DNA of 47,639 bases from assembly GCA_018335875.1 (NCBI GenBank), contig JAGXRN010000043.1, forward strand, positions 1 through 47,639, in the 5' to 3' direction. Shown here in pieces: positions 33,482-41,722 of this stretch. The notes beneath the pieces are model-generated. The model saw nothing but the letters and a program-made list of their open reading frames with translations, did not search any database and was not told the origin of the DNA. Both the position numbers and the translations under genes were made by a program. The first letter of the stretch is position 1, and each line of letters begins with the position of its first letter. The DNA comes from Dethiobacter sp. (lineage in GTDB: Bacteria; Bacillota; Dethiobacteria; Dethiobacterales; Dethiobacteraceae).

Positions 33482-34048
33482 GCTGCACATCCTTAAGTAA
33501 GTCGCCGGCCATTGGAGTGGCGGCCAAATTCTTTATTGCGGCAAGCAGTGTGCGGGCATTTTCTTCATTTAAGCAAGAAGATGCCAGGAGTAAAAACTTT
33601 TCCTCAAGTTCCCCCTCTGCCGGCGGATTTTCCGGGTCTCCCCGCGGGTTCTCTGTTTCGCTGACAATTACGCTGCCGTCTTTCAACTTACATTCAAGTC
33701 GTGTGCGCCATCTGCGGGGGTACCCATCCTCAGCCCAGTCACAGAACTGTACTCTTGACGCAGATATCAATCTGGCTATTTCAGGAACTTCAAGGTGTTC
33801 CTGCTTAAACTCATCAAGCCCCAGGCGGCCGAATACCAGTGCCGCCGCGCCGCAATAGGGCAGGCTGAATTTAGCCTGGAATGGTGTCCGGGGCTGCTTC
33901 GAAGCTACAAGGTCAACGGCGCTGGAGTAAGTATGGTAGCAGAGCTCTGAAAAAAGAGGGTATAGAGCCGGGGCACCTCTGCTGGCAGCAAATCATAGTC
34001 CAGTGAAACAACAAAGTCCGCAAGCTCAACTGACAGCATCTTAGTCAT
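33468..34048 (-). pseudogene. MmgE/PrpD family gene with a large internal deletion
   Basis: The ATG at 34048 overlaps the DUF4387 stop (ATGA) and gives MTKMLSVELADFVVSLDYD, a normal MmgE/PrpD N-terminus. After about 30 codons the frame fails. A different frame then reads YHTYSSAVDL, TPFQAKFSLPYCGAAALVFG and NPRGDPENPPAEGELEEKF to a stop at 33468, which is the family's C-terminal region. About 250-280 middle residues, including most of the active site, are missing and the ends are out of frame. The intact family includes 2-methylcitrate dehydratase and cis-aconitate decarboxylase. Confidence 0.8.
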
Positions 34049-34377
34049 GCCAGCACCACTTCCAAATCCAGCAGGGGGCCATGCTGCTGTGCACCGTAAA
34101 CATCAGTTTCTCCCAGGCTGCCTGAGGGTCTGGGCCGCAGTATCGTTATCTTAATGGCTTTGGCGGGAGGAAAGGGTATTACTGAAAACACATCAACCAC
34201 AGGGATACCATAAAGAAGTGAAAACAGTTCTTTTGTCACAGAGTTGCCCCTTACAGCTTTTTCAAAAGTTTCATAGTCGTTAAAGATTATATCAAAAGTC
34301 AACTCGTAGGGGCCGGCATTTTTACTGCGTATAACTCCGGCAATATCCCTCAGTCTAACGGTCTCTGAACCAGCCAT
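34045..34377 (-). CDS. DUF4387 protein, small partner of the AtuA-like protein
   Basis: 110 residues (RLRDIAGVIRSKNAGPYELT at the N-terminus, FDIIFNDYETFEKAV, and a C-terminal acidic tail). This family is almost always encoded beside AtuA/DUF1446 proteins and may form a complex with them. It overlaps the AtuA gene by one base and the MmgE remnant by four, indicating coupled translation. The biochemical function is not established. Confidence 0.85.
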   Translation of the reverse strand: MAGSETVRLRDIAGVIRSKNAGPYELTFDIIFNDYETFEKAVRGNSVTKELFSLLYGIPVVDVFSVIPFPPAKAIKITILRPRPSGSLGETDVYGAQQHGPLLDLEVVLA

Positions 34378-35735
34378 TATCCCAAACCTCCTATCTCCTC
34401 ATATTTAATCTTAAACGGGCTGACAGGGTCAATATTTTGCAGGAGGTGGTAGATTGAGAACTCAAAAACCTCTCCCGCTTCAAAATCGGAAGGAGAATAG
34501 GGAAAAGCAAGGTTGCCGGCAGTGCTGATGCGCCCGGGGTAGCCGTAATGAAGCATGGTTGAGCGGGCAAAACTGAGGATGGTGTTGGCCTCTTCCTGGC
34601 TTGGCGCCACTGCCTCCATCACAATGCCCAGTTCATGCGCCTTGGAGCGCACCGGCTCAAGCTCCCCCATCACTCCGCGATAGCCGTAGAGATGAAAGTG
34701 TAAGAAAAAGCGGCCATCCAGGTTAAAGTTGTCATTCACATTATCCTTCACCCCGGTGATTATTTCTTCTATTTTTTCAATCATAACAGGGTCCCTGGTC
34801 CCCGCTATAGAAACCGCCCTATAGCCTGTCTTACGCGCTGCCTCCAGCTTTATGCTGTAAGGAGCTTCGACAAAGCGCGTCCCTGTAACTTTTACAGTCT
34901 CTTCATCAACCTGGGTATACCGTGTGCCAGTTAAATCCAGGCTCCCTCCCGGGCCGTGCAGATGAAACGGGTCAGATTTTTCATATAATGAATGGGCTGC
35001 CACCGATTCCGTAGTGCAGCGACGCGTTTTGTTTGTGGGACGGATAAGAAAATGATCCTTTCTTAATATACCAAGCATGCAATCCCTGCCGCTCCCCGGT
35101 GTTGCGGCAATGGCGGCACACTCCAGAATCTTGCCCAGGTGCAGGGCAAGCCCGGGGTCAAAACCCTTCATGACGGGCAGAGCAGCAAAGCATACCGGGT
35201 CATAAGCCCGTCCCGCCACAATAACCTGCGCCCCTGCCGCCAGTGCTTTCTGCACAGGCTCAATACCCATCTGGCCCACTATCCGCACCGACTGCCTCAC
35301 ATCTTCTTCATTTAACACGGGGCAGCCGGGCAGCGGCGTTATTTCACCCCTATTTAACTTATCTAACACATACTCCTGTGAAAATTCAGCATCAATCCTA
35401 GCCAGCTTAAAAGAAAGATTCAGTTCACTTGCCAGTTCCTCCACAATTGCCTCGTTCCAGTCCACGTGGACAAGCCCGCCGCTGCCTCCCGCCGAGCCTA
35501 TCACAACGGGTATTCCGGCAGCAGAGGCCGCTTCCAATATAATTCTCAGGTCCCGTTTAACCGCCGTCCGGTCTGTAAATGATTTTCCCTTACCAAGGTA
35601 ATAAGGTCCCGGGTCTGTTGATCCCGCATCCACACCAATCACATGGGGGTTAGCTTCCATTCCCCTTTTAAAAGACTCCAGGGGGAAACCATAACCAAGG
35701 ATTGCCGTCGGAGCCAGGAGCCGCATTTCTTCCAT
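34377..35735 (-). CDS. AtuA-like protein (acyclic terpene utilisation, DUF1446)
   Basis: 452 residues. ILGYGFPLESFKRGMEANPH and DAGSTDPGPYYLGKG at the N-terminus, GSAGGSGG, VIVAGRAYDPVCFAALP and GSGRDCMLGILRKDHF are typical of AtuA/DUF1446. AtuA was named from citronellol and geraniol catabolism, but many homologues occur with DUF4387 and MmgE/PrpD genes in carboxylate pathways, the context here. The ATG at 35735 follows GGGGGTG. It is first in the operon with DUF4387, the mmgE remnant and the flavoprotein. Confidence 0.86.
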   Translation of the reverse strand: MEEMRLLAPTAILGYGFPLESFKRGMEANPHVIGVDAGSTDPGPYYLGKGKSFTDRTAVKRDLRIILEAASAAGIPVVIGSAGGSGGLVHVDWNEAIVEELASELNLSFKLARIDAEFSQEYVLDKLNRGEITPLPGCPVLNEEDVRQSVRIVGQMGIEPVQKALAAGAQVIVAGRAYDPVCFAALPVMKGFDPGLALHLGKILECAAIAATPGSGRDCMLGILRKDHFLIRPTNKTRRCTTESVAAHSLYEKSDPFHLHGPGGSLDLTGTRYTQVDEETVKVTGTRFVEAPYSIKLEAARKTGYRAVSIAGTRDPVMIEKIEEIITGVKDNVNDNFNLDGRFFLHFHLYGYRGVMGELEPVRSKAHELGIVMEAVAPSQEEANTILSFARSTMLHYGYPGRISTAGNLAFPYSPSDFEAGEVFEFSIYHLLQNIDPVSPFKIKYEEIGGLG

Positions 35736-36119
35736 GCAGACACCCCCTTTTCTGGTTTATTCCTACTCAAACCGGGCCTTCCCCGGCATTTACCCTAATC
35801 CTAGTTTACGCTTCAAATTCCCTTACGGCAAGAGATTTAACAGCAGGATTCATTGACAGACGCTATATTTTTAAAAATTAGCACAAGAAAGGCGCGCTTT
35901 TTGTTCCCTTAGAGCGCGCTTTCGTGTGGTGTGTTCAGCTGCCGCTTTACAAATGTAAGCGATTATAATTTTCCTATACCGTAAAAAGTTCCCCACTTCT
36001 CCTGGGGAACTGCTTACACCCAAGCATAAGTGCTAAAAAAGCAGCGGCCAAAGTCAATCCACTTTAACCGCTGCTTTTTTAATGCCTTAGTTCCCAGTTG
36101 GTCCGTGCTATCAAATAAG
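35736..36119 (-). other. intergenic region with a series of hairpins
   Basis: 384 bases without a recognisable protein gene. From low to high: an imperfect GC-rich hairpin (35882-35927, arms with GCGCGCT/AGCGCGC); a small one (35943-35961, CGCTTTAC/GTAAGCG); a perfect 9-base-pair stem AGTTCCCCA/TGGGGAACT (35987-36011); and the kor terminator (36035-36080). No known riboswitch was recognised. A TATAAT (minus strand, about 35964-35969) lacks a convincing -35. Confidence 0.4.
36035..36080 (-). terminator. terminator of the double kor operon
   Basis: A perfect 13-base-pair stem AAAAAAGCAGCGG (36035-36047) with CCGCTGCTTTTTT (36068-36080), extended by AAAGT/ACTTT in the loop; strong T run. It lies 40 bases after the small ORF that follows korB. 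Confidence 0.9.
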
Positions 36120-36215
36120 TTATGAACCAGTGCATAAAATGAAGCCTGCAGCGCACATTATCCTGTTGGAACAGGGAGTATCCCAGTTATACTTAACAGT
36201 ATTGTTAGCTTCCAT
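36120..36215 (-). CDS. putative 31-residue protein at the end of the kor operon
   Basis: A short frame, ATG at 36215 to TAA at 36120, has a textbook ribosome site (AAAGGAG, eight bases before the ATG) and starts 22 bases after the korB stop, before the operon terminator. The product has three cysteines (DTPCSNRIMCAAGFILC). I know no family for it. Position and ribosome site argue that it is translated; length alone gives no support. Confidence 0.45.
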   Translation of the reverse strand: MEANNTVKYNWDTPCSNRIMCAAGFILCTGS

Positions 36216-36236
36216 TGCTGTAACTCCTTTCTGCGA

Positions 36237-37082
36237 TTAAGCCTCTGCCTTTTTCAAATATTCAAGTGCTTCATCGTTTATAAATTCCTGAAATGAATAG
36301 TAACCTGCCTCCGCCTCTTTAGCGGTTTTAATAGTCATATTAGGCGGAAACTTAAGATTCGTGGGGCAGGGGGTATAAATCTGCACATATGTGGGCCCCA
36401 CTTCGCGGGCAATGAGGATTGCTTTTTTTACAGCCTGGCCGATTTTTTTGGGGCTTGCCACAGTTACTCTGGCGCCGTAAGCACACCCAGAAACACGAGC
36501 CAGGTCAAACACCGGTATTTTAGGGAATTTCTTGCCCTGCGGCGCCATGTTAAGCACCTGGCCTTCCACAGACATGCCGCTTTCCTGTCCACCTGTGTTG
36601 CCGTAGACTTCATTATCCACCATAATCGTGGTTATATTTTCGCGACGCAGCCAGGAATGCAGTGTTAGGTCAAGGCCGATATCAGCTATACCGCCGTCTC
36701 CCACAAGTACCACCACATCTTTGTGCAAATCCGGGTAGCGGATTTTCAGCATTCTCTTCAGACCAGAAGCTACAGCGTTCTGATTGCCAAACGCTGTATT
36801 AGCGTAATTAACCGCCGTTTGAGCCAGCCCGAAAAAAGAGCAACCGGGAGTGCCGATGATGAGCGTGTCGGCCGGCGAGGGCAGTGAAGCCGCCACGAGA
36901 CGGACACCGAGAGCAACACCGCACCCGGCACAATGCGGGTGCTCTTCAATTATTTCTTTGAAGGAACCCAGTTCATTCAGACCTTTGTGATCTTTAAAAG
37001 GGCCATTTAGAACCAGCTCCCGGTACTCCGGGGGCAGCAGGTCCTGAAATGCAGCGGTCGGCTTTATTATCTTCAATGACAT
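36237..37082 (-). CDS. korB: 2-oxoacid:ferredoxin oxidoreductase beta subunit, second copy in operon
   Basis: 281 residues. HPHCAGCGVALGVRLVAAS carries the cluster cysteines; the thiamine motif is GDGGIADIGLDLTLHSWLRR then VDNEVYGNTGGQ. The C-terminus has VGPTYVQIYTPCPTN. It is clearly paralogous to the gene at 39137-40000 throughout, and less like the korB at 11.9 kb. Ten bases separate it from its alpha partner. It keeps every visible TPP and cluster residue, so an active subunit is expected. Confidence 0.9.
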   Translation of the reverse strand: MSLKIIKPTAAFQDLLPPEYRELVLNGPFKDHKGLNELGSFKEIIEEHPHCAGCGVALGVRLVAASLPSPADTLIIGTPGCSFFGLAQTAVNYANTAFGNQNAVASGLKRMLKIRYPDLHKDVVVLVGDGGIADIGLDLTLHSWLRRENITTIMVDNEVYGNTGGQESGMSVEGQVLNMAPQGKKFPKIPVFDLARVSGCAYGARVTVASPKKIGQAVKKAILIAREVGPTYVQIYTPCPTNLKFPPNMTIKTAKEAEAGYYSFQEFINDEALEYLKKAEA

Positions 37083-37091
37083 AGTGTCCTC

Positions 37092-38258
37092 CTACGACAT
37101 ATGGGTTTTGCGCTTTGCCAGGGCTTGGTGCACTTCATTGACAATTAACTCACTGGGTATTGACATGCCGCCAAAAACACGCGGTCCTGCCACCACTCTC
37201 TTATTTTCATTAATGGCAGCTTTGATTTCCCTGGCCAGCCAGCCGCCGGCGTTAAATTCAGGCACCACAATCAAGTCAGCACCTTTGGTGGCCTCTTCAA
37301 TCTCCTCTGTGGGGAAAGGCCTGATGGACTTAATTTTAATCAGCCCCGCATCGCAGCCTTCCCGCAGCAGAATTTTTAGTGCCTCGCGTCCCTGGGAAAC
37401 TGCTGTCCCTGAAGCCGCAATAAATATCCGGGCATCAGGGTTTTGAACTTCCAAAAGGCCGCCAAGATAGCGGTTAATGTATTTACGTGACCTTTCCGCA
37501 GCAGCCAGCACCTCCTGATGCCAGCTGGCATTGGCGGCATAGCTGATAAAATTGCTTTTGTTCAGCAGCGGGTCCCGGGTGATTCTCATAGGCGGCGTCT
37601 CCATATCAAAGACAGGTACAGGTGATTTCCCGGGGTCATACTGTTCAAGCTTGATATCATCAGGCGGAAGCATTACTGTGTCTCTGGTGTGAGTAACAAA
37701 AAAACCATCTGCAAATATCCCCACCGGCAGGTGAACATCGGGTTTTTCCGCGATTGCGTAGGCCTTCAGAATCATATCGAAAAAGTCCTGACCATCCTCG
37801 GCGTGCAGCATCAGCATACCTGTATCAAGAAGCATACTCATCTCAATGTTTTCCGGCTGGATAGAAGGAGGCAGGGAAACGCCCCTGCACATAAAAGCAC
37901 AGACCACGGGCTGCCGGGAGCCCGCCCAAACCGGAAACATCTCCATAGCTCTTAGCGTACCGGGCCCGCTGGTGGCGGTAAATACCCGTCCTCCCCCCAG
38001 GGCAGCACCGTGGATTGCCGCCATGACAGCGAATTCATTCTCCGCCCTATAGTAGTCTTTTAAATAACCGTCTGCGTAAAGGTCCCCCACCAGGTGCATG
38101 CTCTCACTCTGCGGCGTGATGGGATAAGCGATGGCCATGTCAACATTGGCCCTTTTAACAGCTTCCATTACCGCTTCACTGCCGGTGATAAAGGCCGGTA
38201 TTCTTGCAGCTTCAAACATTAAATGTTCAGCACTAACCGGGCGTTGTGCACTGCCCAT
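37092..38258 (-). CDS. korA: 2-oxoacid:ferredoxin oxidoreductase alpha subunit, second copy in operon
   Basis: 388 residues. GSEAVMEAVKRANVDMAIAY and PITPQSESMHLVGDLYADGY are the pyruvate-binding type N-terminal motifs; TATSGPGTLRAMEMFPVW follows, and the C-terminal domain has IRPFPTEEI and VVPEFNAGGW. It is very similar to the alpha subunit at 39993-41138. The PITPQSE motif recalls PorA of four-subunit pyruvate enzymes, but the real 2-oxoacid is unknown. GGGGGTGAGG precedes the ATG. Confidence 0.9.
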   Translation of the reverse strand: MGSAQRPVSAEHLMFEAARIPAFITGSEAVMEAVKRANVDMAIAYPITPQSESMHLVGDLYADGYLKDYYRAENEFAVMAAIHGAALGGGRVFTATSGPGTLRAMEMFPVWAGSRQPVVCAFMCRGVSLPPSIQPENIEMSMLLDTGMLMLHAEDGQDFFDMILKAYAIAEKPDVHLPVGIFADGFFVTHTRDTVMLPPDDIKLEQYDPGKSPVPVFDMETPPMRITRDPLLNKSNFISYAANASWHQEVLAAAERSRKYINRYLGGLLEVQNPDARIFIAASGTAVSQGREALKILLREGCDAGLIKIKSIRPFPTEEIEEATKGADLIVVPEFNAGGWLAREIKAAINENKRVVAGPRVFGGMSIPSELIVNEVHQALAKRKTHMS

Positions 38259-38274
38259 TTCCTCACCCCCGTCT

Positions 38275-38463
38275 TTAACTTACAGCCAAAGCACCTTTGG
38301 GGCAAACAGTGGCACAGAGGCCGCACCCCTTACAGCGTTTTTGGTCAATGGCTACTACCTTTTTTAATTGAATTACAGCGATAACATTGGGATCGGGGCA
38401 GGCGTAAACACACAGCCTGCAGCCGTTACATTTTTCTTCGTCCACCCTTGCTGCTACATACAT
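38275..38463 (-). CDS. korD: 2[4Fe-4S] ferredoxin, delta subunit of the double kor operon
   Basis: 62 residues with CNGCRLCVYACP and CKGCGLCATVCP. The ATG at 38463 follows AAAGGAGG. It is the only ferredoxin-type subunit in an operon with two alpha/beta pairs and sits between the gamma gene and the second alpha gene, so it would serve both. Confidence 0.92.
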   Translation of the reverse strand: MYVAARVDEEKCNGCRLCVYACPDPNVIAVIQLKKVVAIDQKRCKGCGLCATVCPKGALAVS

Positions 38464-38478
38464 CAACCTTATCCTCCT

Positions 38479-39144
38479 TTAAAGAGTAAATTCAACGACT
38501 GCACTGCCAGCCGCTTCAACAACTTCCATATTTTTGTCAACCAACTGGCTAACCTTAGAGAACTTGTTTCTCAGCGCATCGTCCAATACCGCGGTGGTGC
38601 CGGATGCAACAAACTTTCCACCGCCGAATCTTTCCGCCAGGGAGAGTTTAAAAGACTCGATTGATACAATCCCTGTCACCCCGAGCAGCCCTCCAAGCAT
38701 TGCCATGTTGGTAGCAAGCTCCGTACCGGCAATATCCAGTGCCACCTGGGTAGCCGGGAGGCAATACAACCTTGCCTTTAAAGCGGCCAGCTTTACCAGG
38801 TCGTCACTGCCCAGTTCAGGGAAAACATCGAAATTAACAAGGATAATCCCTCCCGGCTGCAGCCCGTCAAAGAACGGCATAGTATAGCATTTGCCCAGTG
38901 TTATCACGTGCGGATGAAAAATCATGATAATATTGGGGAACAGGATCTCCCCCCGTTCATAAATCTTTTCAGAATCTATCCGCACATAGCTTTCTGCCGG
39001 AGCCAGCCTTTTCTCAGCACCGAAAAAGGGATTGACAGTGCTGACAAGGCCGTCCCTGGTAGCGGCAGCACCCAGAATATGAGCGGCAGTAACAACACCC
39101 TGGCCGCCAAGACCTGACATGCGAATGCTTGTTTTTTTACTCAT
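38479..39144 (-). CDS. korC: 2-oxoacid:ferredoxin oxidoreductase gamma subunit, shared
   Basis: 221 residues. MSGLGGQGVVTAAHILGAAA and PFFGAEKRLAPAESYVRI are gamma-subunit motifs (PFFGxExR is the PorG/KorC CoA-site region), and TELATNMAMLGGLLGVTG follows. It is the only gamma gene in the operon. Its start overlaps the upstream beta gene by eight bases; the ferredoxin gene follows 15 bases after its stop. Confidence 0.9.
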   Translation of the reverse strand: MSKKTSIRMSGLGGQGVVTAAHILGAAATRDGLVSTVNPFFGAEKRLAPAESYVRIDSEKIYERGEILFPNIIMIFHPHVITLGKCYTMPFFDGLQPGGIILVNFDVFPELGSDDLVKLAALKARLYCLPATQVALDIAGTELATNMAMLGGLLGVTGIVSIESFKLSLAERFGGGKFVASGTTAVLDDALRNKFSKVSQLVDKNMEVVEAAGSAVVEFTL

Positions 39145-40000
39145 CTTTTTTCGCCTCCTCCACCATGGCCAGGAACTCCTGTGCTTGGGGGCTGATATAC
39201 TCCCTGGTTTTGTGTGTGCCTTCCTTTTCGCGCTTCTTTATCAAAGAGATAGTTTCCTGCGGCTTAAACTTATAGTTTGTGGGACAGGGCGCAAAAATCT
39301 GAACATATGTGGGGCCGACTTCACGCGCGGCAAGAATGGCGCGTCTCACCATTTTTTCAAGACGCTTGGGCTGGGCGGGAGAAGTTACGGCCACATAAGC
39401 ACATCCTGCTTCCCTGGCTATCTCCGGCAAAGAGATTTTAGGGAAGTTTTTCCCTTTTGGCGCCATGTTTAGCACTGCTCCCTGCTGCGACATGCCGCTT
39501 TCCTGGCCTCCGGTGTTGGCGTATGCCTCGTTGTCAAGCATAATTGTGGTAATGTTTTCACCCCTGAACCAGGACTGCATCACCATATCAAGCCCGATAT
39601 CGGCAGTGGCCCCATCGCCGGCCACTACCACCACATCTTTTGTTTTATCCGGATACCTTAATTTAAGTGCCCGCTTTAAACCCGATGCTACAGCATTCTG
39701 ATTGCCAAACAGAGAATGGATGTTATGCAGTGCTACCTGCGGAAAGGCCAACGCGCTGCAGCCTGTGGAGCCCACAATCACTGTGTCAGCCGGATTTGGC
39801 AGGGAAGCAAGAATAAGTCGCAGTGAAAGTGCCAGGCCGCATCCCGCGCAAAGCGGGTGCTCCTCAAGAAGCTCCTTGTATGAGCCAAGCTGTGAGACTC
39901 CCAAATCCTTGCCATAGGGACCTGATGCCACCAGTTCTTTATACTCGTCCGGCATAATATCTTCAAAACACGGTGTAAACTTTAAGATGTTCTCAGACAT
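39137..40000 (-). CDS. korB: 2-oxoacid:ferredoxin oxidoreductase beta subunit, first copy in operon
   Basis: 287 residues. HPLCAGCGLALSLRLILASL, the thiamine motif GDGATADIGLDMVMQSWFRG and LDNEAYANTGGQ, and VGPTYVQIFAPCPTN. Compared with the sister gene at 36237-37082 it has GSTGC in place of GTPGC and GATAD in place of GGIAD near the cofactor, which could reflect a different 2-oxoacid. It overlaps both its alpha (eight bases) and gamma neighbours. Confidence 0.9.
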   Translation of the reverse strand: MSENILKFTPCFEDIMPDEYKELVASGPYGKDLGVSQLGSYKELLEEHPLCAGCGLALSLRLILASLPNPADTVIVGSTGCSALAFPQVALHNIHSLFGNQNAVASGLKRALKLRYPDKTKDVVVVAGDGATADIGLDMVMQSWFRGENITTIMLDNEAYANTGGQESGMSQQGAVLNMAPKGKNFPKISLPEIAREAGCAYVAVTSPAQPKRLEKMVRRAILAAREVGPTYVQIFAPCPTNYKFKPQETISLIKKREKEGTHKTREYISPQAQEFLAMVEEAKKDE

Positions 40001-41138
40001 TTACGCACCTCCTGATTTCGTCCAAAATCAGCTCAGGGGGCATTGTCATACCGCCAAAGACCCTGGGGCCGCCCACCACTTTAGTGTTATCTTCCACAGC
40101 AGCTTTAACTTCGCGGCACAACCAGCCCACACGGTTAAACTCTGGCACGACTATGGCTTTAGCCCCGGCGGCAAGTCTTTTTATCTCCTCTGCCGGAAAG
40201 GGCCGGATGCTTTTGATCTTAACAAGGCCAACATCCAATCCTTCTTTACCAGCCAGCCTTATAGCTTCCCTTCCCTGTGAAACAGCTGTGCCGGAGGCAA
40301 CCACCAGGATGTCCGCACCCTCGTTTTCAGTTTCCAGCAGGCCGCCCAGGTATGAGTGAATATATTTGCGTGCCCTCTCGGAAGCTGCCATTATTTCCTG
40401 CTGCCATGAGGCATGGGCAGCATAACTTATAAAATTGCTTTTCATAACAAATGGATCACGCATCTGTCGCGCAGGAGCATTCTCCATATCCATCACAGGA
40501 ACGGGAGCGCTGTAAGGATTGTATGGGGGCAGCTTCAAGTCATCGCTTACTATCTTGACTGTATCCTTGGTATGAGTGACAAAAAAACCATCAGCGAAGA
40601 CACCGATTGGTATATGGACCTCAGACTTTTCGGCGATTACAAATGCTTTAAGTATCATGTCGTGCAAATCCTGTGCATCTTCAGCATGAAACATCATAAT
40701 GCCTGTATCAAGCATAAAAGCCATTTCAATAGTATCCGGTTGAATAGTCAACGGCGAATTAACACCCCTGGTCAGAAACGCACAGACAACAGGCAGCCTT
40801 GAACCGGCCCAGGTAGAAAACATCTCAAAAGCTCTCAGCGTTCCGGGGCCGCCCGTGGCAGTAAACACCCGCACTCCACCCATGGCCGCGCCTGCGACTG
40901 AAGACATGACAGCAAATTCGTTCTCACCCCGGAAATACTCCTTCAGATACCCCTCGGCATAGATATCACCCACAAGATGCATGCTCTCAGACTGAGGAGT
41001 GATTGGATAGGAAATTGCCATATCTACATTGGCTCTTTTTATTGCTTCCCTGACAGCTTCGCTGCCTGTAATAAAATGATCTTCCCGCTCTGCCTGAGAA
41101 AAGAGATATTCCGGCTCTACAACTCGCTGTGTTATCAT
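39993..41138 (-). CDS. korA: 2-oxoacid:ferredoxin oxidoreductase alpha subunit, first copy in operon
   Basis: 381 residues with GSEAVREAIKRANVDMAISY, PITPQSESMHLVGDIYAEGY, TATGGPGTLRAFEMFSTW, IRPFPAEEI and VVPEFNRVGW. It is near-colinear with the alpha subunit at 37092-38258. Its ATG overlaps the stop of the CdhB-like gene by four bases (ATGA), so the two are translationally coupled and probably work together. Confidence 0.9.
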   Translation of the reverse strand: MITQRVVEPEYLFSQAEREDHFITGSEAVREAIKRANVDMAISYPITPQSESMHLVGDIYAEGYLKEYFRGENEFAVMSSVAGAAMGGVRVFTATGGPGTLRAFEMFSTWAGSRLPVVCAFLTRGVNSPLTIQPDTIEMAFMLDTGIMMFHAEDAQDLHDMILKAFVIAEKSEVHIPIGVFADGFFVTHTKDTVKIVSDDLKLPPYNPYSAPVPVMDMENAPARQMRDPFVMKSNFISYAAHASWQQEIMAASERARKYIHSYLGGLLETENEGADILVVASGTAVSQGREAIRLAGKEGLDVGLVKIKSIRPFPAEEIKRLAAGAKAIVVPEFNRVGWLCREVKAAVEDNTKVVGGPRVFGGMTMPPELILDEIRRCVNV

Positions 41139-41722
41139 TTCAACTCATCCTCTTTTATACGGCATACAGTCTCAACCAGCCTTTCCAGACATGAAAGGCC
41201 CACATCGCGCAGTGAAATCATGGCGTCCTCGTGTCCGGCTTCGGCACAGAGAGCGATAGTATAACAACCAGTGCCGCCACGGATAATTTTCAGAGCCACA
41301 TTGGCATAATGGCAATGAACGCCGACAAAGACACACACATCTATTTTATTATGCCAGATGGTCAGGTTTGGGTGGTTTGGGTTGATTTCCACGGCCGGGT
41401 TAATCATGGGATATTTGGGGCGGTAGTCTGGCATTGGTATTATACCGGCGCCTGCTGCATCAGCCAGCTTCTTTACAGTATGGGCCTTTTCCGCCACACC
41501 ATCCTTCCAATCCCAAAGCAGCAGCGGTCCTGGGAAAAAATATGGATTTTTGGCGCTGAGGATTTTCAGTGCAATCTTTTCCATAGCCTTCTCTTCAGTT
41601 ACAATCTCTCCCTCCATTAGAGCCTGGCCCTTTTCAGGCAGAACAATTCCCATGCAGGCTGCGGCAGGTGGCAGGTAACCTTCGGGTCCGGCAAGGACCC
41701 GGTACTCAGTTGATGTGGACAA
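41135..41722 (-). CDS. CdhB-like protein (CODH/ACS epsilon-type fold), first gene of the double kor operon
   Basis: About 195 residues. The N-terminus YRVLAGPEGYLPPAAACMGI and the region LTIWHNKIDVCVFVGVHCHY recall the small CdhB/epsilon subunit of archaeal CO dehydrogenase complexes and the bacterial 'CO dehydrogenase beta subunit family' proteins seen beside oxidoreductase genes. No catalytic CODH subunit is in the window. A TTG at 41722 lies six bases after GGAGGG, whereas the ATG at 41728 touches the site, so I chose the TTG. It may be an accessory or structural subunit of the oxidoreductase (inference). Confidence 0.7.
   Translation of the reverse strand: MSTSTEYRVLAGPEGYLPPAAACMGIVLPEKGQALMEGEIVTEEKAMEKIALKILSAKNPYFFPGPLLLWDWKDGVAEKAHTVKKLADAAGAGIIPMPDYRPKYPMINPAVEINPNHPNLTIWHNKIDVCVFVGVHCHYANVALKIIRGGTGCYTIALCAEAGHEDAMISLRDVGLSCLERLVETVCRIKEDELK

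Noticed and set aside
41135..41722. A genuine CO dehydrogenase complex
   Set aside because: Only a CdhB-like small protein is present; no catalytic CODH or acetyl-CoA synthase subunit is encoded in the window.
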